A DNA stretch of 47,547 nt, from assembly GCA_009838625.1 (NCBI GenBank), contig VXRG01000023.1, forward strand, positions 1 to 47,547, given 5' to 3'. The stretch comes from Caldilineaceae bacterium SB0664_bin_27. Its GTDB lineage: Bacteria; Chloroflexota; Anaerolineae; Caldilineales; Caldilineaceae. The stretch's first letter is position 1; every line of letters begins with the position of its first letter. Below are positions 8,963 to 17,011 of the stretch, in pieces. Below the pieces are notes generated by a model. It did no database searches. It saw nothing but the letters and a program-made list of their open reading frames with translations, and was not told the DNA's origin. Position numbers and translations under genes: made by a program.

Positions 8963-10024
8963 CTATCCCGACTCGTATACCTGCCGTGTCTGCTCGGCAA
9001 TCTGTCCCCAGTCCAGCGAATGCGCCCGCTCCCACGCCGCCTCTCGCATCGGACCCATCTCCCGCTCCTGAATCTCCACCATCGACCGGCGCAGTCCCTC
9101 CTCTTCATCCGCGCTGTAGACAATGCCGGCCTCCGGAGGGACCAGTTCGGTCAGGCACCCGACTGCCGGCGCGATCACCGGCATCCCAAAGGAGAACGCC
9201 GTGATCACTGAACCTGAGGTCAAGACCTCCAGGAATGGAAAAACACCGACATCGCCTGCATTGAACAGATACTGAAATTCATCGTTGGCAAAGTGCCGTG
9301 AAGAACGCAACATCACCCGCGGGTCGTCCGGCGGTACCGACGCGACCAGTTCCTGGCCGTATTCTGTGTAAAACTTGGCGCCCAACAGCAGCCGCAAATG
9401 CTCCCCGGGCAACGACTGAAACACCTCGATTAAACGTTCAATCCCCTTGTACCGGCGCACGTTGCCGAAGTAGAAGAACACGAAATGTTCATCGTTCAGC
9501 CCCATCCGTCGCCGCGCCTCGTCGCGCCCCACCTCGTTGGCGTACGGATACATGAAATTGCCGTGATTGATGACATAAACACCCTCAGTGCGATGGAAGT
9601 GCTTACGCACAAGCTCGCGTGCATGCTCGCAATGGACGATCACTGAGTTCGCCAGATGAGTAATGGCCGTCTGAGCCAGATGGTCCAAGTCGTGGCTGTT
9701 GGTCTCATGCGGATACAGATTGTGAACCGTCCACACGATCCTGTACCCGAGCAGTCGCGCCAGGGCCAGGTTATCGATGAGCTCGGCCAGAAGCCCTAAT
9801 TGAGTCTCTATCTCCTCCCCGGAATACATGTAGTTGGGCCAGTTGAGATGCAGGACGTCAATCTTCCCCTGATTCTCGTGCAGCCATGCCTTCGTCAGCG
9901 TCTCAGGTTGCCCCGCCTCCAACTCGACGCCGGCTCCCTGCATTGCCCGCGCCAGCAGCCCGCCGTACGGATTGGCCCGATCCAGCGATAGTCCCGCCGC
10001 TTCCCAGAAAAAAACACTCCGCAT
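8963..10024 (-). CDS. GT4-type glycosyltransferase
   Basis: Group 1 (GT4, GT-B fold) glycosyltransferase, 353 residues from the ATG at 10024, which has AGGA just upstream; a start 21 bases earlier is possible but has no ribosome site. The N-terminal half (VFFWEAAGLSL, then WTVHNLYPHE) is the acceptor domain; the C-terminal half begins near FVFFYFGNVRRYKGIERLIE, the usual donor-domain opening, and holds FPFLEVLTSGSVITAFSFGMPVIAP in two parts, corresponding to the E-x7-E nucleotide-sugar region. It transfers a sugar from a nucleotide donor to an unknown acceptor in the cytoplasm. It sits downstream of three oxidoreductases on the same strand, 50 bases after the gene ending at 10075. Confidence 0.86.
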   Translation of the reverse strand: MRSVFFWEAAGLSLDRANPYGGLLARAMQGAGVELEAGQPETLTKAWLHENQGKIDVLHLNWPNYMYSGEEIETQLGLLAELIDNLALARLLGYRIVWTVHNLYPHETNSHDLDHLAQTAITHLANSVIVHCEHARELVRKHFHRTEGVYVINHGNFMYPYANEVGRDEARRRMGLNDEHFVFFYFGNVRRYKGIERLIEVFQSLPGEHLRLLLGAKFYTEYGQELVASVPPDDPRVMLRSSRHFANDEFQYLFNAGDVGVFPFLEVLTSGSVITAFSFGMPVIAPAVGCLTELVPPEAGIVYSADEEEGLRRSMVEIQEREMGPMREAAWERAHSLDWGQIAEQTRQVYESG

Positions 10025-10065
10025 AGTCCTGTTCCACCCCGGCACATCTATTGTGTCTATCTACT

Positions 10066-10079
10066 GATCACCGATCACT
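10066..10079. repeat. Heptamer repeat, 2 units, at a gene end
   Basis: Two successive 7-mers GATCACC and GATCACT, variants of the GACCACT unit seen elsewhere in the window. The second unit covers the minus-strand stop codon at 10075-10077. Confidence 0.55.
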
Positions 10080-11085
10080 GCACTTCCACACGCTGCCCGC
10101 GGCGCGCCGATTCGTATGCGGCTTCCACTACCGCCAGCCCGGCAAGCCCATCCTCTCCGGGAATGGGATTCGGACTCTCCCCGGCAACTGCATCCCCAAA
10201 AGCGTCCAAAAGCGCAACGTGAGGTCGCGGCCCTCCCGGTTCGACCAAATAGTCCTGCATTCCGTACTCAGTGAGAACCCGCAAGGTACCGGCCGAATCC
10301 TTGGCCGAAATCGGGGCGGCTGCGATCGACCCTTTCGTGCCCCAGATCTCTAAACCGTTGGCACGTTCCGGTTCGTGGTTCGCAGTGGTCCAGTGGCTGG
10401 TAACCACCGCCTGCGTTCCGTTTGCCAAGCGCATCAACAGCGTCGCCGTATCCGCCACCGGAGAACTGTCCACCAGCGTCTCCACCAATGCTGATACCGA
10501 CTCCGCAGGCCCGCACAGAAAACGCAGCAGATCGATGCAGTGGATGCCCAGGTCCATCACAGGCCCGCCTCCGCTGATCCGCGGATCGTGATGCCACACA
10601 CCCGGCTGCGGAGGGAACCTGTCGGAAAAGTTGATACGCGCCGCCGTCACCTGCCCGATCGCGCCCTCCTCCAGAAGACGCCTGATCCTCTGGTGACGTG
10701 CGTTAAATCGCTGGTAATGACAGATCGTCAGCATGACCCCGCCGGCCCTGCAAGCGTCGATCATCTCCCGCGCCTCGCCGGTCGTTCGCGCCATCGGCTT
10801 TTCGCACAGCACATGCTTACCCGCCTCCGCCGCCAGAACTGTTTCCCGCGCGTGCAGATGGGGCGGCGTGGCTACGTACACGGCGCTGACTTGATCATCC
10901 TTCAGCAGCGCTTCCACACTGTCGTACGCGCGCTGCGCCCCGTGTCTGACCGCAAACTGCTGCGCCGCATCCAACGTCCGCCGCGACACCGCCACCAGTT
11001 CGTGGCCGGACGCCGTCGCGATTGCAGGCGCCATCTGGCTTTCAGCTATCTTGCCAGCGCCAATGATTCCCCAGTAGACCGTCAT
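10075..11085 (-). CDS. Gfo/Idh/MocA-family oxidoreductase (paralogue 1)
   Basis: NAD(P)-dependent sugar or inositol dehydrogenase-like protein of 336 residues. The Rossmann motif is [11 protein letters not shown] at residues 6-16, followed by the cofactor-pocket EKP at 95-97 (CEKPMA), the usual cytoplasmic two-domain layout and the substrate-side motif [16 protein letters not shown] with D178 and H182 as likely catalytic residues. Everything the family needs is present, so it should be active. It lies 57 bases downstream of paralogue 2 on the same strand and 50 bases before the glycosyltransferase, suggesting one transcript. Substrate cannot be read from sequence. Confidence 0.88.
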   Translation of the reverse strand: MTVYWGIIGAGKIAESQMAPAIATASGHELVAVSRRTLDAAQQFAVRHGAQRAYDSVEALLKDDQVSAVYVATPPHLHARETVLAAEAGKHVLCEKPMARTTGEAREMIDACRAGGVMLTICHYQRFNARHQRIRRLLEEGAIGQVTAARINFSDRFPPQPGVWHHDPRISGGGPVMDLGIHCIDLLRFLCGPAESVSALVETLVDSSPVADTATLLMRLANGTQAVVTSHWTTANHEPERANGLEIWGTKGSIAAAPISAKDSAGTLRVLTEYGMQDYLVEPGGPRPHVALLDAFGDAVAGESPNPIPGEDGLAGLAVVEAAYESARRGQRVEVQ

Positions 11086-11142
11086 ACCTTACTTGTCCCA
11101 GTTGTGCGTCGTCACCTTAATGTTACTCAGTAAAGAGGCTGC

Positions 11143-12156
11143 TCACATCTCCACCGCCTCATCGCGCCCGCTTTCCAACGCCCGCTCCAGCGCCGACGCC
11201 ACCCGGATCGCGGCCAGTCCGTCTCTTCCCGTCACGATCGGCTCCCACTTCCCCTGCACCACGCCCACAAAATGGCTGAACAGCGACCGGAACATCCCCT
11301 CCTGCCGCCCATGCAACACAGGGGTATACCCAATGTCCGGATAATCAGGCTCTCCACCGACGTGATAGATCGCAACCGAATTCTCATGCCCCAGCACTTC
11401 GGCCGCGCCTTCTTTGCCGTGTATGCTGAAATGCTCCGCCTGCGAGCGTCCACTGAAAGCCGGTGTACTCCAGGACGTCTCCAGCACGCCCACGACGCCG
11501 TTATCGAAAGTAAACACAGCGATAATGAAGTCCTGCTGTCCTTTCGCCTTCTCCTTGGCAAAAGCCCTCACGCTCGTGATCGGCCGTCCCACAGTCCACA
11601 ACATCATGTCGATGTCATGCGGCGTCAGCCAGTACGCCAGCGAAAACTTTCCCAGCACCCGGTCCGCTGCAAACTGGATGGTGTTCCGCCGCGAATACAA
11701 ATGCATCACTTCACCAATCTCGCCAGCCGCCACCGCCGCGCGCATCGCCGCGTACGGATGATCGAACCGCAGGCTGTGGCAGACCATCAGCTGCACACCA
11801 ACCCGTTCGGCCGTCTCGACAAAACTTTGCGCGTCCGCCGCCGAGACCGCCATCGGCTTCTCCACCAGTACATGCTTTCCCGCCTCCAGCGCTGCCAGCA
11901 CCGGTGCCGTATGCATCCACTCCGACGCCGCCACCACCACCGCCTCAATCTCCGGGTGCTCGGCCAGCATCGCCTCGTGCCCAACATTCGGATATCCGGG
12001 GACACCGTACAGCCCGGCAACCTCATTGGTAGACCCTTCACTCCGCCCGGACACCGCGACCAGGTTCGTCTCGCTCAATTCGCTCGCCAGCCGCACGTAC
12101 ACGCGCCCCATCCGCCCCGGTCCGACGACTCCAATCTGCAAGGGTGAGTTAGTCAT
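11143..12156 (-). CDS. Gfo/Idh/MocA-family oxidoreductase (paralogue 2)
   Basis: Oxidoreductase of 337 residues with Rossmann motif GVVGPGRMGRVY (9-20), cofactor motif EKP at 99-101 (VEKPMAV) and the substrate-side sequence YWLTPHDIDMMLWTVG, where the H-D-x-D arrangement replaces the usual G-x-H-x-x-D. This form is seen in myo-inositol-dehydrogenase-like members. It follows paralogue 3 by 54 bases and precedes paralogue 1 by 57 bases, all on the minus strand, so three oxidoreductases of different subtypes are strung together. That fits successive oxidation and reduction of one sugar, but this is inference. Confidence 0.88.
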   Translation of the reverse strand: MTNSPLQIGVVGPGRMGRVYVRLASELSETNLVAVSGRSEGSTNEVAGLYGVPGYPNVGHEAMLAEHPEIEAVVVAASEWMHTAPVLAALEAGKHVLVEKPMAVSAADAQSFVETAERVGVQLMVCHSLRFDHPYAAMRAAVAAGEIGEVMHLYSRRNTIQFAADRVLGKFSLAYWLTPHDIDMMLWTVGRPITSVRAFAKEKAKGQQDFIIAVFTFDNGVVGVLETSWSTPAFSGRSQAEHFSIHGKEGAAEVLGHENSVAIYHVGGEPDYPDIGYTPVLHGRQEGMFRSLFSHFVGVVQGKWEPIVTGRDGLAAIRVASALERALESGRDEAVEM

Positions 12157-12201
12157 GTAAAGCTTGCTCTCATTCTTGGCTTGTCAATTTCACCTGCTAC
12201 C

Positions 12202-12215
12202 GATCACAGTTTACT
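12202..12215. repeat. Heptamer repeat, 2 units, at a gene end
   Basis: GATCACA followed by GTTTACT, looser variants of the GACCACT unit. The second unit includes the minus-strand stop codon at 12211-12213. On its own this is weak; it matters because the same placement occurs at 10066-10079 and 16984-17011. Confidence 0.35.
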
Positions 12216-13101
12216 GCCCGAATTTGCCTATCTGAACCGTACGTCCACCCTCTTCTGCCGAGCGGACCAGCGCCGCCATAATCGCCATCACCTCGACCGA
12301 CCAAGCAATTGGAAACGGCGGTTCGCCGCTTTCAGCCATCTGGATGACACGCGCCAGCGTCTCAGTATAGAAACGGCTCCCGTCTACGATATCCGCCTCT
12401 CCCCAACCCTCCGCGCCAAACACCGCGCCGTGATAGAGGCCGGGCGTCTCGTGCAGCAGATTGACCACTCCCTGCCGCCCATCCCCATAGTGGACGAGCC
12501 CGATATCACAGCGCTCTGTGCGCCGCGTCGTGACCGCCTCCGCTCCGCCCCCCAAAAGAGTATGCAGCAGCTCGACCGCATGGACGCCATAGAAAAAGGG
12601 ATGCAGTGCCCGCGGGTCCGGGAAGTCGCCTGCCGCCGCGCCGCTGACGACAGCGCAGTTCAGCGCCCCAAAGGCCGCCATCCTCTCCTGCAACGCCAAA
12701 ACCTCTCCCGCATAGCGCAGCGCCGAGCACGACATCAGCGGCACGTCCCGTTCCGCTGCCAAGCTGACCAGCTCGTGAACGTCATCCATCTCGTTCGCAA
12801 ACGGCTTGTCCACAAAAGTCGGGATGCCCGCCTCAATTGCAAGCCGGGCATGCGGTGGATGGTCGTCACCGTAGCGATTGACCACCATGGCCAGGTCCAC
12901 GTCCTTCAGAGCTTCGGCCGGCGTCCCCACCACCTCGGGAATCTGCCACTCCTGTGCCTTCTCCCTCGCCTGGTCCGCGTCCTCCCCCCAAAGTCTGACC
13001 ACCTGTGCCCGTCCGTGTAACGGGCTGTCCGGCGGGTTGACCAGCTGAGTCCACGCCTCAGTATGCGTGCTGTCCGCTCCGATCATGCCGATTCGTATCA
13101 T
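12211..13101 (-). CDS. Gfo/Idh/MocA-family oxidoreductase, short divergent form (paralogue 3)
   Basis: Oxidoreductase-like protein of 296 residues, shorter than its neighbours. The start at 13101 is chosen because MIRIGMIGADSTHTEAW is the normal Rossmann opening and AGAGGA lies just upstream; the frame stays open 39 bases further. The usual EKP is DKP at 98-100 (FVDKPFAN), a known variant, and the substrate side reads HPFFYGVHAVELLHTL with a histidine but no clear D-x-x-x-H. It may bind a different substrate or be weakly active. It is the first gene of the minus-strand run to 8963 and is transcribed away from the PhyH gene at 13289, sharing the 187-base region between them. Confidence 0.82.
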   Translation of the reverse strand: MIRIGMIGADSTHTEAWTQLVNPPDSPLHGRAQVVRLWGEDADQAREKAQEWQIPEVVGTPAEALKDVDLAMVVNRYGDDHPPHARLAIEAGIPTFVDKPFANEMDDVHELVSLAAERDVPLMSCSALRYAGEVLALQERMAAFGALNCAVVSGAAAGDFPDPRALHPFFYGVHAVELLHTLLGGGAEAVTTRRTERCDIGLVHYGDGRQGVVNLLHETPGLYHGAVFGAEGWGEADIVDGSRFYTETLARVIQMAESGEPPFPIAWSVEVMAIMAALVRSAEEGGRTVQIGKFGQ

Positions 13102-13177
13102 TTTCTCTTCCTCTGGGCAGTTATTCCTGCTCTTCGTCAATTCGCGGCCGGATTCGCCGCAAACGCCCTAATTCTGA

Positions 13178-13207
13178 TTGACAGCGAATTCACCAATTCG
13201 CTATACT
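13178..13207 (+). promoter_or_regulatory. Sigma70-type promoter with palindrome between -35 and -10
   Basis: TTGACA at 13178-13183 and TATACT at 13202-13207 are separated by 18 bases. The spacer is nearly filled by a perfect inverted repeat: AGCGAATT (13183-13190), CACC, AATTCGCT (13195-13202). A further half-site AATTCGC lies at 13139-13145. This is the layout of a promoter blocked by a repressor. It drives the PhyH gene starting at 13289; the divergent oxidoreductase gene at 13101 could share the regulator. Confidence 0.8.
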
Positions 13208-13288
13208 TCAACTGTGATTTTCAACCATAACGGCCGGTCGCCCGCCTGTGACCGCGAATGCCCGAAAACTCGAAAAGGAGTTCTCCCC

Positions 13289-14086
13289 ATGGCCCTGACA
13301 GACGAACAGAGAGAATTCTTCTGGGAAAACGGCTATCTACCCTACCACCGCATCCTGTCTGACGAAGATCTCACCGCGCTGCGCTTGCGTAGCGAAGCCA
13401 TCATCAGCGGCGAAGTCAACCACGTGCCACCCCGCTACATCCAGTTCGAAGCCAAATTCCGCGACGGCCTGCCCGCAGATGTCGAACCGCTTGACGCCGT
13501 GCGCAAAATGACCCAACTCTGCTACTTCGACGACGTGTTCGAGCGTACCGCACGCAAACCGGAGATTGTCGATGTAATCGACGACCTCATAGGTCCCAAC
13601 ATCAAGCTCTACACCGATCAGCTAATGATGAAACCCCGTTTCCACGGCACCGTCACCGACTGGCATCAGGACTCGATGGCGTGGCATCAATTTGCGCCCC
13701 AGGAGCACGTCAGTTGCTGGGTCGCCCTCGACGACGCCACCGTCGAAAATGGCTGCATGACAGTGATTCCAGGCAGCCACAAATGGGGGCCGATCGATCG
13801 TGAATATAAGGATCGCTTCCTGGCCAACCCGCTCCTGAACGAACCGGTCCCGGTAGAATTACCCGCCGGCAGTTGTATGTTCCATCACGGCCTGAACTTC
13901 CACCGCACCGGCGCCAACTCGACCCCCTACCGCCGCCGCGGCCTCGCTCTCCACTACATCCGATCCGAAACAATGTACCTCGGCATCGAAGATGAAGAAG
14001 CCCGTCTCCTCACCGAATGCGAAAAGCCGCGCGGTGAATTTCGCTTTATGCTGATCCGCGGCAAGGAGTACCCCGGCAGAGTTTAG
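13289..14086 (+). CDS. Phytanoyl-CoA dioxygenase (PhyH)-family Fe(II)/2-oxoglutarate oxygenase
   Basis: Non-haem iron oxygenase of 265 residues that should use O2 and 2-oxoglutarate to hydroxylate or oxidise a small molecule. Iron ligands fit H126 and D128 (DWHQDSMAWH) and the distal histidine H205 (NFHRTGANSTPYRRR), with arginine at 215-217 for the 2-oxoglutarate carboxylate. The start at 13289 is set by AAAAGGAG 8 bases upstream; earlier in-frame codons lie inside the promoter. It is the only plus-strand gene between 1.3 and 19.9 kb and is surrounded by oxidoreductases, so its substrate may be the same sugar or aminosugar. PhyH members in aminoglycoside pathways and osmolyte hydroxylases both exist; sequence alone does not decide. 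Confidence 0.9.
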   Translation: MALTDEQREFFWENGYLPYHRILSDEDLTALRLRSEAIISGEVNHVPPRYIQFEAKFRDGLPADVEPLDAVRKMTQLCYFDDVFERTARKPEIVDVIDDLIGPNIKLYTDQLMMKPRFHGTVTDWHQDSMAWHQFAPQEHVSCWVALDDATVENGCMTVIPGSHKWGPIDREYKDRFLANPLLNEPVPVELPAGSCMFHHGLNFHRTGANSTPYRRRGLALHYIRSETMYLGIEDEEARLLTECEKPRGEFRFMLIRGKEYPGRV

Positions 14087-14131
14087 TCAAAAAGCAGGGC
14101 CCGAGCCGTCAAAACTCAGGGCCGTCGCCTG

Positions 14132-15223
14132 CTATATTTCTACCCTACGGCCCGTCCGCGAAGACTCATACGCAGCATCGAATATCTGCAAAATGTGGTG
14201 AGCGTCATTGATGCTCACCACCGGCTTTCCCCCCTCACGCACAGCCCGCACAAAATCGGTCACATACTCGAAGCCCCACTGCTCCGCGTAAACCGGCCGC
14301 GGCGCCGGCGGCATGTCAAACCGCCGCTCCGGCGCCCCCGCCCACTCAGGGGCCGCGCTGCTCACGGTCAGCAAGCCGTCACCCACCGGCCCCCATGAGG
14401 CAGCCCCCAACTGACCCCGCACCGCCATAAACGTGTCATTGCGCGGGCCTACCCCGCTCAGTAAGTACCCCATGTGCAGACACGCATGTACGCCGTTCTC
14501 ATACTCCAGCGCCACCGTCGCCGCATCCTCCACGCCCTCTTGACTCTCGTCAGTGCGGCGGCTGCAAAGCGCCGTAACCGAGCGCACCCTGGCCTGCGCA
14601 AACATCTGGAAAAGCGTCAGCCAGTGCCCGCCCTCCATGTGCAGAATGCCGCCGCCCTCCGTCTCCAGGCGGTACATCCAATGGTCGGGCTCGCGCAGCC
14701 CCGGAGCAACCTGGATGGTCACCAACCGGGCCTCCATCGCCAGCAGCTTCCCCAGCGCCCCCTCATCCAGACAGCGCCGGATCTCCTGCGCCACCGGATG
14801 ACGCGGCCACGGATAGCCGATCTGCACGACCAGATTTTTCTCTTTGACAAGCTCGCAAACCGGTAGCAGCTCCGGCGCCGTGCGCGCCGCCTGCTTCTCG
14901 ATAAACATATGCTTTCCGGCCTCCGCCAGCCGTTCCGCGGCCCGCGTCGCCTCATCCGGAGGCAGCATCACCACCGCCGCGTCAAACCCGTCCCACTCGA
15001 AAAACTCACACAGATTGTCGAAAATGCGGGCCTCAGGATCGTACCGCGCCAGGTTCTCCAGCGCCTCCGCCTCACCCGCATCCCACTCGCAATAAGCCGT
15101 GATCTGGGCGTCTTCCTGCCCATGGAACGACTTGATCAGTCCGTGATTGCCATCCGGCTCCAGCCCGCCTGCATGAATCCGCAAGCCTACTACCGCGACC
15201 CGCAAAGGTTCTGAACCGTTCAT
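14132..15223 (-). CDS. Gfo/Idh/MocA-family oxidoreductase with EKQ in place of EKP (paralogue 4)
   Basis: Protein of 363 residues with a modified Rossmann opening (VAVVGLRIHAGGLEPDG) lacking the normal third glycine position, and the cofactor motif changed to EKQ (MFIEKQAARTA). The substrate-side block is GGGILHMEGGHWLTLF, keeping E and H. Both cofactor-site changes suggest altered NAD(P) handling or a non-redox role. Its start codon overlaps the stop of paralogue 5 by four bases (15220-15223), so the two are translationally coupled and may form a heteromer. It shares the GGGIL-x5-HW-x-x-LF style with paralogue 5, so the pair probably arose from one ancestor. Confidence 0.83.
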   Translation of the reverse strand: MNGSEPLRVAVVGLRIHAGGLEPDGNHGLIKSFHGQEDAQITAYCEWDAGEAEALENLARYDPEARIFDNLCEFFEWDGFDAAVVMLPPDEATRAAERLAEAGKHMFIEKQAARTAPELLPVCELVKEKNLVVQIGYPWPRHPVAQEIRRCLDEGALGKLLAMEARLVTIQVAPGLREPDHWMYRLETEGGGILHMEGGHWLTLFQMFAQARVRSVTALCSRRTDESQEGVEDAATVALEYENGVHACLHMGYLLSGVGPRNDTFMAVRGQLGAASWGPVGDGLLTVSSAAPEWAGAPERRFDMPPAPRPVYAEQWGFEYVTDFVRAVREGGKPVVSINDAHHILQIFDAAYESSRTGRRVEI

Positions 15224-16254
15224 AACGAGACCGTCTTCCCCTCCGCCGCCGACGCATGGGCGGCCTCAATGATCTGCAGCGACCTGATAATCTCCTCCAC
15301 CTTGTAGCCGGAACTCCCCTCGCCCCGGATCGCCGCCGCAAACGCCTTGATCGACGACCTCCCTTCCGACCCATACCCGGGCACCGGCGGTGAGGGAAAC
15401 TCAAAGGTGCGGGTAGGCGCGCCCGACCACTCCGGATGCTCACTCTTGATCGTGCACCTTCCCTCGTCCACGTCCCACTTGATCCACCCCAGCGACCCGC
15501 GCAGCCCGATCGAGATCTCGCCGTCGCCCGACGTAAAGTAGCCCGCATGAAGGCTGCCGATCATCCCGTTGTCAAAGCCCAACGAGACCGCTGCCGCATC
15601 CTCGACGTCAATGTCATGTCCTCCAACATTCGCCTCGATTGCCGCAACCTGTGCCACATCCGCGCCCGTCATATACCGCATAAGGTCGAACCAGTGACAG
15701 CCCAGAAAGTTGAGAATCCCTCCCCCCGCGTTTTCCCGGCTGAAATACCAGTTCTCCGGGTCCCGTCTCGCCACGCTCGACGTCAGAAAACGAAACTCGA
15801 TCGAATATGGCTTCCCCAACAACCCCGCCGCCCACGTCTTCTTTACCAGATTCGCGATCGGGTGAAATCGCCAGGTGTAACCGCACGAAAAGTGGAGATT
15901 GTTGCGCCTCACAGCCTCGGCTACAGGCTCCAGCTGGCTGGAATGGACCGCGTATGGCTTCTCCCCCCACACGTGTACGCCGGCCTCAGCCACCTGCAAC
16001 ATCCACGAAGGCATATCCTTCAAGTACGTCGAGACCATCACCGCATCCGGCTTCCCCTGCGACAGGAGGTCTTCCAGACTGGCATAAAAGGGTACATGTT
16101 GGACGTCCTCCTTCAGGTTCGGCTTCACCCCTTCCGGGTCGGGGTCGTAGAAGCCGACCAGCTCAATCTCATCGGACAACAGCATCAGCGTGTCCCTGTA
16201 CATGTTCGCGTGCATCAGCGAAACACCGGCCTGCGCAAATCTTAGCTTTCCCAT
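15220..16254 (-). CDS. Gfo/Idh/MocA-family oxidoreductase (paralogue 5)
   Basis: Protein of 344 residues. Cofactor motif EKP is intact (WGEKPYAV), while the N-terminal Rossmann segment RFAQAGVSLMHANMY is unusual in lacking the G-x-G-x-x-A spacing. The substrate side reads AGGGILNFLGCHWFDLMRYMTG with C-H-W-F-D, giving the usual histidine and aspartate. The start at 16254 is preferred to one 18 bases upstream because the fold begins at once (MGKLRFAQAG). A four-base overlap couples it to paralogue 4. Upstream on the same strand are an unrecognised gene and the aminotransferase, which fits a sugar-modifying operon. Confidence 0.85.
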   Translation of the reverse strand: MGKLRFAQAGVSLMHANMYRDTLMLLSDEIELVGFYDPDPEGVKPNLKEDVQHVPFYASLEDLLSQGKPDAVMVSTYLKDMPSWMLQVAEAGVHVWGEKPYAVHSSQLEPVAEAVRRNNLHFSCGYTWRFHPIANLVKKTWAAGLLGKPYSIEFRFLTSSVARRDPENWYFSRENAGGGILNFLGCHWFDLMRYMTGADVAQVAAIEANVGGHDIDVEDAAAVSLGFDNGMIGSLHAGYFTSGDGEISIGLRGSLGWIKWDVDEGRCTIKSEHPEWSGAPTRTFEFPSPPVPGYGSEGRSSIKAFAAAIRGEGSSGYKVEEIIRSLQIIEAAHASAAEGKTVSL

Positions 16255-16330
16255 GTTTGACCGTCTCTCCAACTGAATTGAGGAAGTTGCCTTTCCTTTG
16301 AACGTCTGCCTGCCGCGTGCTGTCGCCTTC

Positions 16331-16996
16331 TCACGTTGTGGCCCAGATCTCGTCTGCGATCAGGCATGAACTGAGCGGCCGCCCCACTAGCGGAATCCAG
16401 TCCTGGCGGGCATATAGGTCGCCCGGTACCATCGTCCCGTTCACCTCCAGGCCGGCGCCATTGGCTACAACAAAGAGACAGTACGTGTACAAACCCGACT
16501 TTCCCGCGACGCCGTGATGAACAAATGGTGTCTCCAGATCGGTCCACGCCGCCCCCACAGTCCCGTCCACACTGTCCATCGAGTACCCCAGCCGTTGCCT
16601 CATATCGCCCCCGCGGCCAAATCGTGCCGTGATGACCCGATTTCCGCATGCCGCCAAGGCGTTGTCCCTGTCGCGGTACATCCTGTTGTACAACCACTCC
16701 GCCATCTCCGGGTTATCCGTATACACCGCGCTGGCTGGCGCCGACGGCATGCACGAGGGATCAATGTGCAGAAAGCCTGCATGCCCGCCTCCCGCCGGGC
16801 TATACTCCGTCTGAAACAGGCTGAACCGGGCAGAGTCCTCCTCTGCACCCGCTTCCCGCAAATACAGCAAGTAGTGAATCCCGCTCCAGATCGGCGTCTG
16901 ATCACTCTGTTGCCGAGTCACTCTCTTTCTCCGTTCCTCAAGTACAAGCTCCCGCAGCCGATTAAGCAGTTTCTGGCCACTGCAGTCACTGACCAC
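16331..16996 (-). CDS. Unrecognised protein between aminotransferase and oxidoreductase genes
   Basis: I do not recognise this family. The reading frame is open from a GTG at 16996 to 16331 (221 residues), but its first codons lie in a heptamer repeat, so a later GTG at 16921, with GGAG upstream and beginning VTRQQSDQTPIW, may be the true start (196 residues). There is no signal peptide or membrane segment. Notable blocks are GIHYLLYLREAG, GGHAGFLHIDPSCMP, MAEWLYNRMYRDRD and WTDLETPFVHHG, the last two with histidine and acidic residues. It seems a soluble beta-rich protein. Position between DegT and oxidoreductase genes on the same strand implies a role in the same pathway, perhaps as a small-molecule enzyme. 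No function is proposed. Confidence 0.6.
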   Translation of the reverse strand: MVSDCSGQKLLNRLRELVLEERRKRVTRQQSDQTPIWSGIHYLLYLREAGAEEDSARFSLFQTEYSPAGGGHAGFLHIDPSCMPSAPASAVYTDNPEMAEWLYNRMYRDRDNALAACGNRVITARFGRGGDMRQRLGYSMDSVDGTVGAAWTDLETPFVHHGVAGKSGLYTYCLFVVANGAGLEVNGTMVPGDLYARQDWIPLVGRPLSSCLIADEIWATT

Positions 16997-17011
16997 TGAC
17001 TGCTGACCACT
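16984..17011. repeat. Heptamer repeat, 4 units, at the end of the aminotransferase gene
   Basis: Four units in exact 7-base phase: AGTCACT, GACCACT, GACTGCT, GACCACT. The last unit touches the minus-strand stop codon of the aminotransferase at 17011-17013, and the array covers the possible start of the next gene. Confidence 0.7.

Noticed and set aside
12181..13020. Plus-strand open frame of 279 codons over the oxidoreductase gene
   Set aside because: Antisense shadow of a gene with clear Rossmann features; its own product is rich in R, H, P and Q and shows no domain.
13178..13288. Extended N-terminus of the PhyH protein
   Set aside because: The extra codons coincide with the promoter elements TTGACA and TATACT and the operator palindrome; a good ribosome site marks 13289.
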